Shown here: positions 1 through 10,400 of the stretch, piece after piece | Layout of the letters: each line of letters starts with the position of its first letter | How positions within the stretch are numbered: the stretch's first letter is position 1 | Origin: Desulfobacterales bacterium | GTDB lineage: Bacteria > Desulfobacterota > Desulfobacteria > Desulfobacterales > JAHEIW01 | Direction: 5' to 3' | Assembly: GCA_030066985.1 (NCBI GenBank) | Contig: JASJAN010000010.1 | Coordinates: 23,276-87,275 of the forward strand | DNA length: 64,000 nucleotides | Translations under genes and position numbers: made by a program | Notes under the pieces: model-generated | Told to the model about the DNA's origin: nothing | Seen by the model: the letters and a program-made list of their open reading frames with translations, nothing else | The model's database searches: none

Positions 1-1188
1 CTGGTCGTCTATCGCCACGGGCCGTTTTTCGATACGGTGCATGCCCAAAATTCCGCTCTGGGGCATATTCAAAATAGGTGTACTCAACAGCGATCCGAAA
101 ACACCGCCATTGCTGATGGTAAATGTTCCGCCCTCCAAATCCGACAGTTCCAGTCGATTCTCCCTTATTTTATTGACAAAATCGATAATGGCCTGTTCCA
201 GTTCGGCGAAGTTGAGCTGATCGGCATGGCGGATGACGGGAACCACCAGCCCCTTTTCTGAACCTATGGCAACTCCGATGTGATAATAATGATGGTAGAT
301 GATGTCTTTATTATCGATATAAGCGTTGACTTCGGGAAATTCCTTGAGCGCTTCTACACAGGCTTTGATAAAAAATGACATCATACCCAGGGAGATGCCG
401 TATTTTTCTTTGAAGCTGTCTTTATACTGAGCACGCAGCGCCATCACCCGGGTCATATCGATATCGTTAAAGGTGGTGAGCATGGCCGTATTTTGCTTGG
501 CAGCCAGCAAATGAGAAGCAATTCGCTGGCGAATAGGGCTCATCGGTTTGCGCGTGATCACTTCTTGGCCGGGCTGTGGTGTATCAGCTGATGGCTGCAG
601 TTGGGTTGGGACGGGTTTTTGAATGGCTGCATCGCCTGGAGAGGTCGCTGGCGGCTGCAGCCCTTCCATAAACAGGATAACGTCTCCTTTGGTGATGCGC
701 CCGGCGGGCCCGCTCCCTGAAATGAGGGCCGGATTAAGGTTTTTCTCGGCGATTAAGCGGCGAACAGATGGCGCCAGACCTTCCAAATCAGGTGATGGTC
801 TAGATGGTGCAGGTGTGGATTGCGGTTCCGGTGGCAGCGGGGTCGGTGGCGAAGGTGTTTCCGGTGCCGGTGCTTGAGGTTCTGCGGCGGGTGGTGCCTC
901 CTTTATTTGAGGTGCTTCCGGTGCCGCCGGCGCTTTTGCAGGTTTTGGCGCCACCGCGGTGTCAATCGTGCCGACCACAGCGCCGATGGCAACCGTTTCG
1001 CCTTCCTGAACTTTGATGGCCAGTGCGCCCGCAGCTTCAGAAACAACTTCTAAAGTGACCTTGTCGGTTTCGATCTCAAAAAGGGGCTCGTCTTTTTGGA
1101 CCGTATCACCATCACTTTTAAACCACTGGGCCAGCAAGGCCTCTGTAACCGATTCGCCCACGCTGGGGACCTTCACCTCTATTATCAT
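1..1188 (-). CDS. sucB: 2-oxoglutarate dehydrogenase E2, dihydrolipoyl succinyltransferase (partial, cut by window edge)
   Basis: The reading frame stays open from an ATG at 1188 to base 1 (396 codons), so the C-terminus lies outside the window. The protein starts MIIEVKVPSVGESVTEA and has a lipoyl domain with the lipoylated lysine at K43 in ETDKVTLEV. An Ala/Pro-rich linker follows at about residues 80-125, then a peripheral E1/E3-binding domain (APSVRRLIAEKNL to GRITKGDV), then the catalytic acyltransferase domain from about residue 195. The catalytic HxxxDG motif would be outside the window. It transfers succinyl groups from E1 to CoA in the TCA cycle. An AGAGG ribosome site precedes the ATG. 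It lies downstream of sucA on the same strand, across a 248-nt gap holding a dispersed repeat. E2 of another 2-oxoacid dehydrogenase is possible, but the neighbouring sucA decides for SucB. Confidence 0.93.
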   Translation of the reverse strand, partial: MIIEVKVPSVGESVTEALLAQWFKSDGDTVQKDEPLFEIETDKVTLEVVSEAAGALAIKVQEGETVAIGAVVGTIDTAVAPKPAKAPAAPEAPQIKEAPPAAEPQAPAPETPSPPTPLPPEPQSTPAPSRPSPDLEGLAPSVRRLIAEKNLNPALISGSGPAGRITKGDVILFMEGLQPPATSPGDAAIQKPVPTQLQPSADTPQPGQEVITRKPMSPIRQRIASHLLAAKQNTAMLTTFNDIDMTRVMALRAQYKDSFKEKYGISLGMMSFFIKACVEALKEFPEVNAYIDNKDIIYHHYYHIGVAIGSEKGLVVPVIRHADQLNFAELEQAIIDFVNKIRENRLELSDLEGGTFTISNGGVFGSLLSTPILNMPQSGILGMHRIEKRPVAIDDQ

Positions 1189-1250
1189 ATGTGCCTCTTT
1201 TTCATTTACAACAAATTATCAGCGGTATTTAAATTAAGAACTTTTCCCTA

Positions 1251-1408
1251 TCAGGTGTCAGGTGTCATACCAGGGGACAGAGAACAGAAAACAGAGGGCA
1301 GAAGATATTCGGTTGTCTTATCTAACAGTGTTTTTCATCTGTCGTCTGACCTCTGTAATCTGAAAATCTGAAACCTGAATCCGCTTGCGGCGGAACACCT
1401 GAAACCTG
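1251..1408. repeat. Dispersed inverted repeat, GGTGTCA type
   Basis: The left arm holds tandem CAGGTGTCAGGTGTCA followed by purine-rich CAGAGAACAGAAAACAGAG. The right arm holds CATCTGTCGTCTGACCTCTG and then TCTGAAACCTGAA/CACCTGAAACCTG. The same two half-sites recur at 31761-31899. The element sits between sucA and sucB and could fold into a long hairpin in the transcript. Confidence 0.75.
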
Positions 1409-1436
1409 TTTGAGACCGGCTGCAGGCCGGCTCAAA

Positions 1437-4187
1437 CTATCCGGCCACGGCTTTGCCTTTACCCTTGCGGATGGTCGGCGGGCCTAAAGCCTGCGCAACG
1501 ATCGCCTGTTGTTCCAATTTGGCAAGGCTAGGAAAGCCCGAAGCCGGGCTGGAAGACGCTTTTCTGCCGATATATGTGAATGATTTTTCGGTAACAGCGT
1601 TCAGGCGCGGTTGTACAAATTGCCATCCCCCCATATTTTGCGGTTCTTCCTGTACCCAGAACCATTTTTTGGCCTGACGATATTTTTGGAATATCTTTTT
1701 GAGCTGCGATTCGGGAAACGGATAGAATTGTTCCAGCCGCACGATGGCAACCTCAGTTTTGCCCATCTCTTTGCGGTTTTGAAACAGCTCGTAAAAGATC
1801 TTACCGCTGCAGACCAACACCGTTGATGCCTGTTTAGATCCTGCGGGATCATCTAAAACTGGCATAAAATGTCCGCCAGACAGGTCTTCAATAGTTGATA
1901 CCGCCAGTGGGTGTCGTAACAAGCTCTTGGGTGTCATGACAATATGGGGTTTGCGAAAGGGCGCTTTGACCTGACGACGCAACAAGTGGAAATATTGCGC
2001 CGGTGTGGTCGGGTTGCTCACCTGGATGTTGTCGCCGGCACACAACTGTAAAAAACGCTCAAGCCGTGCACTGGAATGCTCGGGGCCCATGCCCTCATAG
2101 CCATGGGGCAGCAGTAACGTCAGGCCGCTGAGCCGCTGCCACTTGGTTTCACCGCTGGCAATAAACAGATCAATAACGGACTGGGCATTATTGACAAAGT
2201 CACCAAACTGCGCTTCCCACATCACCAGGCTGTTGGGTTTGGCCAAAGAATAGCCGTATTCAAAACCAAGCACTCCGGCCTCAGATAAAAGGCTGTCATA
2301 AACATCAAAGCGGGCCTGTTCGGTATCGATTGAATTTAAGGGGTGGTAGGGTGTTTCATTCTGGATATCAATCAAAGTGCTGTGACGCTGGCTAAAGGTG
2401 CCGCGCCCGCTATCCTGGCCGCTGAGACGTACAGCGAAGCCTTCTATGAGCAAAGACGCAAACGCCAGCGACTCGGCATTGGCCCAATCAATACCCTCGC
2501 CTTGCTCAACCGATTCTAAGCGCTTTTTAAGCAGCCGTTGCAATTTGGGGTTGAGGTTAAAGGCTTCCGGTACCGTATTTATTTTTTGGGCCAGCGAGAT
2601 CAGGGCGTCTTTATCGACTCCAGTAGGAATGGTCTCATCGGTATAAGTGGCACTGATGCCTTCCCATTGTTCAAAAAAACGGGAATCGGGAAACGGGCAT
2701 TCACTGCCGTGAACGGTCTCATAAGCCTGGTCCAAGCGGCTGTTGATTTCCGTTGTGAGCTTATCGAGATCTTCGGGTTTGGCAATGCCCTCGGCAATTA
2801 GCTGCTCGGCATAAAGCTGGTGTAAAGAGGGGCGCTGTCGGATACGGTCATACATACCGGGCTGGGTAAAATAAGGTTCATCGCCCTCATTATGTCCATA
2901 GCGGCGATAGCAGACCAGATCGATGACCACATCTTTGGCAAACTCGCGGCGGTAATCCGCGGCCAGCTGCATGACATGCACCACCGCTTCGGGATTTTCG
3001 CCGTGCACATGAAAGATGGGGACCATCAGCATTTTTGCGATGTCGGTGGAATATCGAGTGGAGCGTGCATTTTCGGGAAGGGTGGTGTAACCAATCTGAT
3101 TGTTGATGATGATGTGAATCGTGCCGCCGGTTTTATAGCCTTGCAGCTGCGACATATTCAAGGTTTCAGCAACGATGCCCTGTCCCGCAAAGGCGGCGTC
3201 GCCATGCATTAACAGGGGCAGAACCTGAGCGCCGCTGCTGTCGCCGGTCAGATCCTGGCGGGCACGGGCAAATCCCTCAACCACGGGGTTAACCGCTTCG
3301 AGATGACTCGGATTGTTCATTAAAAACATGCGCAGCTGTTGACCGCTGGCGGTTTTAAGGTCGGCCAGGTAACCATTGTGGTACTTCACATCGCCGGCAC
3401 CGACGAGTTCTTCGGGGTTATAGCAGCTTTCAAACTCGCTGAGGATATCTTCATAGGGCCTCTGGAGGATGTTGGCCTGAACATTTAGTCGGCCGCGGTG
3501 CGCCATGCCGAGAATGATCTCTTTACCGCCGAATTCAGCCACATGCTGAATTAAAAAATCCAGGGCGGCAATCAAGGCTTCACCCCCTTCAAGGGAAAAA
3601 CGGGTGACGCCGATATATTTTTTATTTAAAAAATGTTCAAACAAAGTCGCTTGGGTCAGATTGTTTAAAATGCGCTGTTTGGCATCCGCCTCCAAACGGG
3701 GCTGGTTGCGATCCGGTTCCATGCGGTTCAAAAGCCAGCGTCGCTCCGATGGGTCCTGCAGGTGCATGAATTCCACACCAATGGAGTGACAATAGGTCTC
3801 TTTGAGCGCCTGAATAATATCTTTCAGGGGTGCATGTCCGGCCGTGGTGAAACGGCGGGTAAAAAAGTCGCGCTCCAAATCCTCCGGGCTTAGGTTAAAG
3901 GCCTCCAGATCCAACAGAGGATGCGAGGTCGGGCAGGCTGCCAGCGGATCAAGACAGGCCAGCAGATGGCCCAGATCGCGGTACCCATAAATCAACGATT
4001 CGACTCGTGATTGCCGCAACAGCTGTTCTTCCTCAAAGCCCTCACCGGCTTGAGGGATTCCGGAAGCCGCCAGTTCAAATCCTTCAAAAAAAAAGCGCCA
4101 GTCCTTGGAAACGCTGGCGGGGTCCGTTTTCCACCGTTTATATTGTGCCTCAATATACTCGGCATTCCAGGCGGCACTTAGCTCCAT
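1437..4187 (-). CDS. sucA: 2-oxoglutarate dehydrogenase E1 component
   Basis: This thiamine-diphosphate enzyme decarboxylates 2-oxoglutarate and passes the succinyl group to lipoyl-E2. Its 916 residues match the family length. Visible landmarks are the N-terminal E1 segment (NAEYIEAQYKRWK), GMAHRGRLNV near residue 230, the cofactor/Mg region HGDAAFAGQG followed by INNQIGYTT, then WEAQFGDF and GYEGMGPEHSSARLERFLQL in the C-terminal transketolase-like half. The C-terminus ends in a basic tail (RKGKGKAVAG). The order sucA-sucB on the minus strand is the classical one. Many sulfate-reducing relatives use ferredoxin-linked 2-oxoglutarate oxidoreductase, so an NAD-type complex suggests an oxidative cycle; that comparison is general knowledge, not shown here. 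It is transcribed divergently from the HD-GYP gene, with 224 nt between the two start codons. Confidence 0.96.
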   Translation of the reverse strand: MELSAAWNAEYIEAQYKRWKTDPASVSKDWRFFFEGFELAASGIPQAGEGFEEEQLLRQSRVESLIYGYRDLGHLLACLDPLAACPTSHPLLDLEAFNLSPEDLERDFFTRRFTTAGHAPLKDIIQALKETYCHSIGVEFMHLQDPSERRWLLNRMEPDRNQPRLEADAKQRILNNLTQATLFEHFLNKKYIGVTRFSLEGGEALIAALDFLIQHVAEFGGKEIILGMAHRGRLNVQANILQRPYEDILSEFESCYNPEELVGAGDVKYHNGYLADLKTASGQQLRMFLMNNPSHLEAVNPVVEGFARARQDLTGDSSGAQVLPLLMHGDAAFAGQGIVAETLNMSQLQGYKTGGTIHIIINNQIGYTTLPENARSTRYSTDIAKMLMVPIFHVHGENPEAVVHVMQLAADYRREFAKDVVIDLVCYRRYGHNEGDEPYFTQPGMYDRIRQRPSLHQLYAEQLIAEGIAKPEDLDKLTTEINSRLDQAYETVHGSECPFPDSRFFEQWEGISATYTDETIPTGVDKDALISLAQKINTVPEAFNLNPKLQRLLKKRLESVEQGEGIDWANAESLAFASLLIEGFAVRLSGQDSGRGTFSQRHSTLIDIQNETPYHPLNSIDTEQARFDVYDSLLSEAGVLGFEYGYSLAKPNSLVMWEAQFGDFVNNAQSVIDLFIASGETKWQRLSGLTLLLPHGYEGMGPEHSSARLERFLQLCAGDNIQVSNPTTPAQYFHLLRRQVKAPFRKPHIVMTPKSLLRHPLAVSTIEDLSGGHFMPVLDDPAGSKQASTVLVCSGKIFYELFQNRKEMGKTEVAIVRLEQFYPFPESQLKKIFQKYRQAKKWFWVQEEPQNMGGWQFVQPRLNAVTEKSFTYIGRKASSSPASGFPSLAKLEQQAIVAQALGPPTIRKGKGKAVAG

Positions 4188-4411
4188 TGTGAATTTACCT
4201 TTTTTAATTCAAAATGAGGGTCAACAACCAAACTTTACATGGCGATCATAAGAGAAAGCCCTATACCTGTCAATTTTTATTTGGCCGGCTGGCAACTATG
4301 CTATCTTATGGATATTTCATCTATAAAATGCTATGCTATATGTATAGTTGTATTGATTCTATAGCTATTTTTCTAAATTGCAAGCAATACGATTTGTTAA
4401 AGGAATATTTG

Positions 4412-5887
4412 ATGACATCATTTGCATTACCTCGATCTGAATCCGAATTTAAAGAATGGATTCTGGAGCTGGTCAACACCCTTTTGACGATTATGGAAGA
4501 AAAAGATGGATCTCTTAAAAAACACTCCAAACGCGTAGCCGATAACAGCGCTAATTTTTGTGAGCAATACAAGCTGCTGCCGGAAAATGAAAATTTTGAT
4601 CTCTATCTTGCCGGTTTGCTGCATGATTTTGGGATGGTTTTTTTCCCGAATACGCTCTTATTAAGTGATCCTAATGATCGAAGCGATGAGGAAAAAGTTC
4701 AGATGCGAAAACACCCGGTGGTGGCTGAAACCATTCTTTCCAATATGAGCTCCCTTAAAGGTATATTGCCTTTTATTCGGCACCATCATGAATCCATTGA
4801 CGGCAGCGGCTATCCCGACGGCCTGAGCGGCGAAGATATCCCGCTCGGGGGGCGCATTCTTTGTCTGTTCAATGAACTGGATACCATGATTTACCCGTAT
4901 TCAAAGGAGCCGGCTGCCAGCACCTCTGATGCGCTTGCTGCCATAAAAAATGACGCCGGCAAACACTTTGACCCTGAACTGATCGAGCAATTCGCTGAGT
5001 TTGTCGAAGCCACGTCCGCTCAATCCGATGATTTTCTGCTGAAAAAAGAAACAGCCTCCATTAAGCAGATTTTTACCAAAATCATTCAGGATTTCAATTC
5101 GGGCAAAATTTTGCCGCCGGTAATGCCGCAGGTCGTCAAAGAGGTAAAGGGGGTTATCCAACAGCCCAATTCAACGGCAGATCATGTTGCGGCTGTTATC
5201 GAGAAAGATCCGGTGATATCGTTGCGCTTGATATCGGTTGCCAACAGCCCGATCTATCGCGGTATTCACAAAATCAGAAATTTAAAGGAAGCCATCCCCC
5301 GCCTGGGGCTAAAAGAAACGCTAAACCTTGTCATTGCCATTGCCAACAAAAGCCTCTACGAGACCGATCGGGCCCAATTCAGAATTCTAATGGATAAACT
5401 ATGGGTGCATTCACTCGCATCAGCTTACGGTGCCAAACTCATCGCCGAACACCTGAAACTGGATGATCCGGAAAATTATTTCCTGATGGGTCTGGTGCAT
5501 GATGTTGGCAAGTGTTTGCTGCTGCAGGCATTTACCAACATTTCCAAAACCAGAAAAATCAACTTCGATGTTATCCAGGCCAATATCCAACAGGGTCATT
5601 TGAGTATCGGTGGCGTCTTGTTGCGTCGCTGGGGTTTTGATGATATTGTCGTAAAAGTTGTTACCCGGCACGAAAACCTTGCGCCGAAACCGGAAACCGA
5701 AAAAGAGCTTCTGGTGGTGCATGTGATCAACCTGCTGACCCGCAATATCGGTTACAGTCTCTTTGACGAAGAAGTGGATCTTGAGGAGCTGGAATCTGCT
5801 AAAATTCTGGGAATTGAGCCGGAAGCACTCGAAGCAATTGGTGCTGAGATTAAATTGATTATCCAGGATGTTGCCCACCTATTCTAA
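4412..5887 (+). CDS. HD-GYP plus HDOD domain signalling protein
   Basis: The frame is open from 4214, but ATG 4412 follows AAAGGA by 7 nt and begins a sensible protein (MTSFALPRSESEF), so 491 aa is preferred. Residues about 35-200 are an HD-GYP domain: HSKRVAD, LLHDFGM, then HHHESIDGSGYPDGL and DTM. Residues about 230-430 are an HDOD domain: LPPVMPQVV, IEKDPVISLRLISVANS, LGLKETLNLV and a second HD pair in GLVHDVGKCLL. HD-GYP domains often hydrolyse cyclic di-GMP, and HDOD proteins act in signalling and motility. In the first site the usual HDxGK is HDFGM, so the metal site may be altered. No receiver or membrane segment is present. The output is unknown. Confidence 0.85.
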   Translation: MTSFALPRSESEFKEWILELVNTLLTIMEEKDGSLKKHSKRVADNSANFCEQYKLLPENENFDLYLAGLLHDFGMVFFPNTLLLSDPNDRSDEEKVQMRKHPVVAETILSNMSSLKGILPFIRHHHESIDGSGYPDGLSGEDIPLGGRILCLFNELDTMIYPYSKEPAASTSDALAAIKNDAGKHFDPELIEQFAEFVEATSAQSDDFLLKKETASIKQIFTKIIQDFNSGKILPPVMPQVVKEVKGVIQQPNSTADHVAAVIEKDPVISLRLISVANSPIYRGIHKIRNLKEAIPRLGLKETLNLVIAIANKSLYETDRAQFRILMDKLWVHSLASAYGAKLIAEHLKLDDPENYFLMGLVHDVGKCLLLQAFTNISKTRKINFDVIQANIQQGHLSIGGVLLRRWGFDDIVVKVVTRHENLAPKPETEKELLVVHVINLLTRNIGYSLFDEEVDLEELESAKILGIEPEALEAIGAEIKLIIQDVAHLF

Positions 5888-5891
5888 AAGC

Positions 5892-5960
5892 TATCTCAAA
5901 AATGCATCTAATCCGCCGGAGGCGGACCTTTGGACGTGATCCACTATTTTTGGATAGTTT
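5892..5960. terminator. Hairpin after the HD-GYP gene
   Basis: CTATCTCAAAAAT is matched by ATTTTTGGATAG about 35 nt later, starting 5 nt after the stop codon. Nested inside is the palindrome AATCCGCCGGAGGCGGACC (5910-5928). An inverted near-copy of that palindrome lies at 7323-7341. A terminator role is inferred from position and shape. Confidence 0.5.
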
Positions 5961-6146
5961 TTGAAAAACATTCAACTCCTCACTTGAAGCTAAAGTCTTC
6001 TTTGAATTAACCTATCTACTTGTCATACCTGTAAATATCCTTATTTTAGTCCAATTACAACCAGCCCATTTAATTGACTTTTGGCTAATTTTGATGGTAA
6101 TCCTACTCGTAAACCCGCACATTCAATCAGCAGCTTGGAGGCATGC

Positions 6147-7235
6147 ATGTTCACCAGATTAAAACGAGTTTTGTGCGTTTTGATTTTAAGCGGATTGTTA
6201 TTAAACTTCTGTATTACGGCTCTTTGGGGTCAGGACAAACCAAAAGGTCCGCCTCCTGCTGTCGTTAGTGTCGCACCGGTAAAAACCGGTGAAGTTAGCC
6301 CTCAAACAGAATTTATCGGAACCGTATTTTATGAAGAGGTGTCCGATGTCGCCTCTGAGGTGAGCGGACGGGTGGAAGAGGTGCGCTTTGAGGAGGGCCA
6401 GCATATCAAAAAGAATCAAGTTCTCATCAAACTGGGTGCGGATATTCTACAAAAGCGGCTTTTGGGAACATCGGCATCTTACGAACAGGTTTTAATTGAG
6501 CTTGAAATTGCACGTATTGAGCTCAAGCGCATGGAAAAGCTCTATAAAACCAAATCGATATCTGAACAATCTTATGACGAAGACCGTTTTGAGGTTAAAG
6601 GAATTGAAAAGCGGGCGGACTCCCTGAAGGCAGAGGTAGAGCGCATTGAAATTGAGCTGCAGAAAAAAGTGATTCGGGCTCCGTTTGACGGGGTTGTCAT
6701 CAAACGCCATGTAGACCGCGGGGAATGGCTTGCAGAAGGGGCGACGGTGGCTGTATTGGCCAAAGATGATGTGGTCGATATTGTGGCCGATGTTTCTGAA
6801 AAATTTATTCCTTATGTTCAAGTTGGGATGCCGGTCCAAGCGACCATCAACGGCAAGGAGATAACGGGATCGGTTATAGCAATTGTGCCCCGCGGAGATG
6901 TGGCTACCCGCACGTTTCCAGTCAAAATTCGAACACCGAACACACTGGCGCTCATAGAAGGCATGTCGGCCAGAGTGGTGCTGCCGGTTGGTCAGCCCCG
7001 CAAAGCGCTGGTGGTTCCCAGGGATGCGGTCATAACCGTATTTGGTCAAGTTGTCGTCTATGCGGTTAAAGAATCCAAAGCCCAGATGATCCCGGTAAAG
7101 GTTATCGGCTATCAAGGTTTGGTTGCCGGCATAGAAGGTGCGGGTCTGGCCGAAGGTATGCAGGTGGTGGTCAAGGGCAATGAGCGGTTACGCAACGGTC
7201 AAATGGTCTCCACTTCTTTGTATGAAAATAAATGA
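6147..7235 (+). CDS. RND efflux periplasmic adaptor (membrane fusion protein)
   Basis: ATG 6147 is chosen because TTGGAGGC lies just upstream and the protein then begins with a signal sequence (MFTRLKRVLCVLILSGLLLN). The mature part has the usual adaptor order: a beta strand and half lipoyl motif (GRVEEVRFEEGQHIKKNQVL), a coiled-coil hairpin (about residues 95-165, IELKRMEKLYKTKSISEQSY), the second half lipoyl motif (IRAPFDGVVIKRHVDRGEWL), then beta-barrel and membrane-proximal domains. At 362 aa it is of family length. It bridges the inner-membrane pump encoded next and an outer-membrane channel. No TolC-like gene is present nearby, so a channel encoded elsewhere is expected. The left arm of an inverted repeat covers its last codons. 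Confidence 0.9.
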   Translation: MFTRLKRVLCVLILSGLLLNFCITALWGQDKPKGPPPAVVSVAPVKTGEVSPQTEFIGTVFYEEVSDVASEVSGRVEEVRFEEGQHIKKNQVLIKLGADILQKRLLGTSASYEQVLIELEIARIELKRMEKLYKTKSISEQSYDEDRFEVKGIEKRADSLKAEVERIEIELQKKVIRAPFDGVVIKRHVDRGEWLAEGATVAVLAKDDVVDIVADVSEKFIPYVQVGMPVQATINGKEITGSVIAIVPRGDVATRTFPVKIRTPNTLALIEGMSARVVLPVGQPRKALVVPRDAVITVFGQVVVYAVKESKAQMIPVKVIGYQGLVAGIEGAGLAEGMQVVVKGNERLRNGQMVSTSLYENK

Positions 7236-7294
7236 GAATATTTTCTGTATGATTAAATCGGAAAATAATTCTTTTAAATTCTCATTTATTTTCA
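7223..7294. repeat. Inverted repeat overlapping the adaptor stop codon
   Basis: The 17-base arm at 7223-7239 is perfectly matched in inverse by 7278-7294. A nested stem (TATTTTC/GAAAATA) lies inside. The left arm contains the last codons and the TGA stop (7233-7235) of the adaptor gene, so the right arm is an inverted copy of coding sequence. It could act as a terminator. Confidence 0.8.
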
Positions 7295-7312
7295 CCCCGC
7301 GGGCGAGCCGTG

Positions 7313-7401
7313 GGCTTCCATAGGTCCGCCTCAGGCGGATTATTCAAGGCGAAGCATAGTTCACTATAGCTTCGCCCTTAACTGCCGTGCCTATGGAAGC
7401 C
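7313..7401. repeat. Nested palindromic element
   Basis: GGCTTCCATAGG (7313-7324) is matched by CCTATGGAAGCC (7390-7401). Inside are two further stems: TCCGCCtcaGGCGGA, and AAGGCGAAGC / GCTTCGCCCTT around a short ATAGTTCACTAT core. It directly follows the 7223-7294 element and lies upstream of the RND pump gene, so an adaptor-pump transcript would carry both hairpins. Confidence 0.7.
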
Positions 7402-7491
7402 TCCGACTTGGACAAAGATGTGTACCTAATGTATTGTCTTTTCAAAATTCATCTGACTCTAATGTCAAATAACGGATAATAATTAACGGTA

Positions 7492-10400
7492 GTGTCTATG
7501 AATGCTGTTAGATTCTCCATCGAAAAACCGGTTACCGTGATCGTGGGTGTGATTCTCATCGTCTTGTTTGGCATCATCGGTCTAATAAGGATGCCATATC
7601 AATTAAGCCCCACCGTGATCGAACCGGAAATCAGCGTCACCACCACTTGGACCGGTGCCACGCCTTACGAAGTTGAGCGGGAAATTATCGAAGAGCAGGA
7701 AAAAGTATTAAAGGGCATCCCAGGGCTGGTGGAAATGGAAAGCGAATCATTTAATTCCCGTGGCAGCGTGACGCTGAGGTTCAGCCTCGGGACTGATCCG
7801 GATGATGCCCTGCTGCGGGTTTCAAACAAGCTCAACGAGGTCCCTTCTTATCCGGAAAATGTCGATAAACCCGTTATCACCGCTACTGGTGCCGCTACCT
7901 CACCAGTGATCTGGATGGTGCTAAAGACGACGGGTGATAATCAACAGTCGCCCTATCAGTATCGGACCTATTTTGAGAACAATATTCGTCAATATATAGA
8001 GCGTACCGCCGGTGTCGCCGATCTTTTTATCGGCGGCGGCACTGAAAAAGAGATGCATATCATTGTTCAACCGGAAAAACTGGCGGCTTTCGGGCTGACC
8101 ATATCCGAGCTGATCGATATTTTGCGTGCTGAAAATATTAACATTTCCGCCGGCATTATGGGGGTGGGGCGGCGGGATTACCGCATCCGGGCCACGGGTG
8201 AATTTCGATCACCCGCAGATATCAAATCCATTGTGATTCGCTCCACCGGCCAGCAGCGTATTCGGGTATCGGATCTGGCGACAGTTGAATTCGGTTATGA
8301 AAAATTGACCACCGCCATGTTGCACCTGGGTCAAGAAGGGATTGCCATCGGGGTCAAGCCGGAGCCGGGCGCCAATATCCTGGATTTATCCGACCGTCTG
8401 GAAGCAGTGGTCGAGCGTTTGAATACTGAAAAACTGGCACCCGACAGCATCAAGCTCGATTGGGTGTATGATCAGCGGCCCTACATTCGGGGCGCCATCA
8501 ATCTGGTGCGTCAAAATATCCTTATCGGTGGAACCCTGGCCATCATTGTATTATTGCTTTTTCTAAGAAGCATCATCTCTACGGTTATCGTGGCCACAGC
8601 CATTCCGATCAGCATCATCGGAACCTTTACGTTTATGCATGTGATGGGGCGCAGTTTGAATGTGGTCAGCCTGGCCGGCATCGCGTTTGCCGTCGGTATG
8701 CTGATCGACAGTGCCATTGTGGTGCTTGAAAACATCGACCGCCATCGCAATATGGGAAAACGTGCTTTTGAGGCCGCCTATGATGGGACCCGTGAAGTCT
8801 GGGGCGCTATTTTAGCCTCCACCCTGACGACCATCGCCGTGTTCTTACCGGTCATCTTCATGGAGGAAGAAGCCGGCCAGCTGTTTCGCGATATTGCCAT
8901 CGCCGTCACTTTTGCCGTTGGGCTGAGCCTTTTTGTTTCTGTTTCGGTGATACCGATGTTTGCGCGCCAGCTTTATGAGTTGACCCGCAAACCGATGAAA
9001 TCCCGTTCCACAAAAGAATTGCTGTCTGGCGGAGGCTCGCGCCTGATTGACGGGTTGATGTCGCTGGTCAAGTGGGTCACCCACAACTGGATCACCCGAA
9101 TCGCTACAGTAATCATTTTCAGCCTGGTCTCGATTTTCGGTTCCATGATGTTGCTTCCCAAAGCGGAGTATCTGCCGCACGGCAACCGCAATCTGGTAAT
9201 TAGCCTGTTGATTCCGCCACCGGGTCTGTCATTTGACGAGCGCAAGGCCATCGGGGAATATATTTATCGGGTCAATGCGCCCTATATCGGCAAAGACCAC
9301 AATGGATTTCCGGGCATTAAAAATATGTTTTACGTGGGCGCTGAGCAAATCATGCTATTTGGTGCCATCAGTACCCATGAACAGCGCGCCGGCGAATTGC
9401 TGCCGTTGTTCACGCGCACCATTTTTTCCATTCCCGGTATGTTCGGAGTCAGCACCCAGGCGGGTGTCTTTCAAACTTCCCTGGGACGCGGCCGGACCAT
9501 CGAGGTCAACATTAGCGGCGATGATCTCAATCGAATCGTCCAGGTGGCCGGGGCCATGTTTGGCGCTATCATGAAAGAAATTCCCGGTTCACAGATACGA
9601 CCGGTGCCGTCGCTGGAGCTGCTGTTTCCCGAGGCGCGCCTGGTGCCGCTGCGCGATCGTCTTAAAGCGGTTGACATGACGGCCAGGGATTTCGGTGTTG
9701 CCTTAGATGTCCTTATGGACGGCAGGGATATCGGGAATTTCAAAGAAGAAGGCCAGAAAAAAATCGACCTGATTTTAAAAGCGTCCGAAGAAGACATTCA
9801 CTCGCCGGAAAAACTGTATCACTCTATGATCGCCATTCCCGGTGGGCGCGTTGTCCCAATTTCATCCCTTGCCAAGCTGGAGCGAACCACCGGAATCACC
9901 CAGATCCGTCATCTTGAACGCCAGCGTACCATTACGTTGCAGGTGACCCCGCCGTTTTCCATTCCGTTGCAGGAAGCCATGGAAACCATTACCACCCGGA
10001 TTATTCAGCCGATGAACGGACAGAACATGTTGCGCGGCACCGATGTTCGACAAAGCGGTGTGGCGGACAAGTTAACCGACGCACGTCAAACCCTGCAGTG
10101 GGATTTTATCCTGGCGGCGATCATCGCCTATTTGCTGATGTCCGCTCTGTTCGGGAATTTTGTTTATCCGCTGATCATTATGTTTACCCTGCCGCTGGCG
10201 GCGGTCGGCGGGCTTTTGGGGCTGAAACTGGTTAACTGGCTTGTTGCGCCCCAGCCCTTTGATATTCTCACCATGCTGGGGTTTATCATTCTTGTCGGTG
10301 TGGTGGTCAACAATGCCATCTTGATTGTCCACCAGGCCTTAAACAACGTGCGTCTCAACGGTATGACGTATCAAGAAGCGGTCCTGATGTCCACGCGCAC

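Noticed and set aside
5420..5878. A 152-codon minus-strand frame opposite the HDOD domain
   Set aside because: It lies wholly antisense to a well-supported domain and has no family features.
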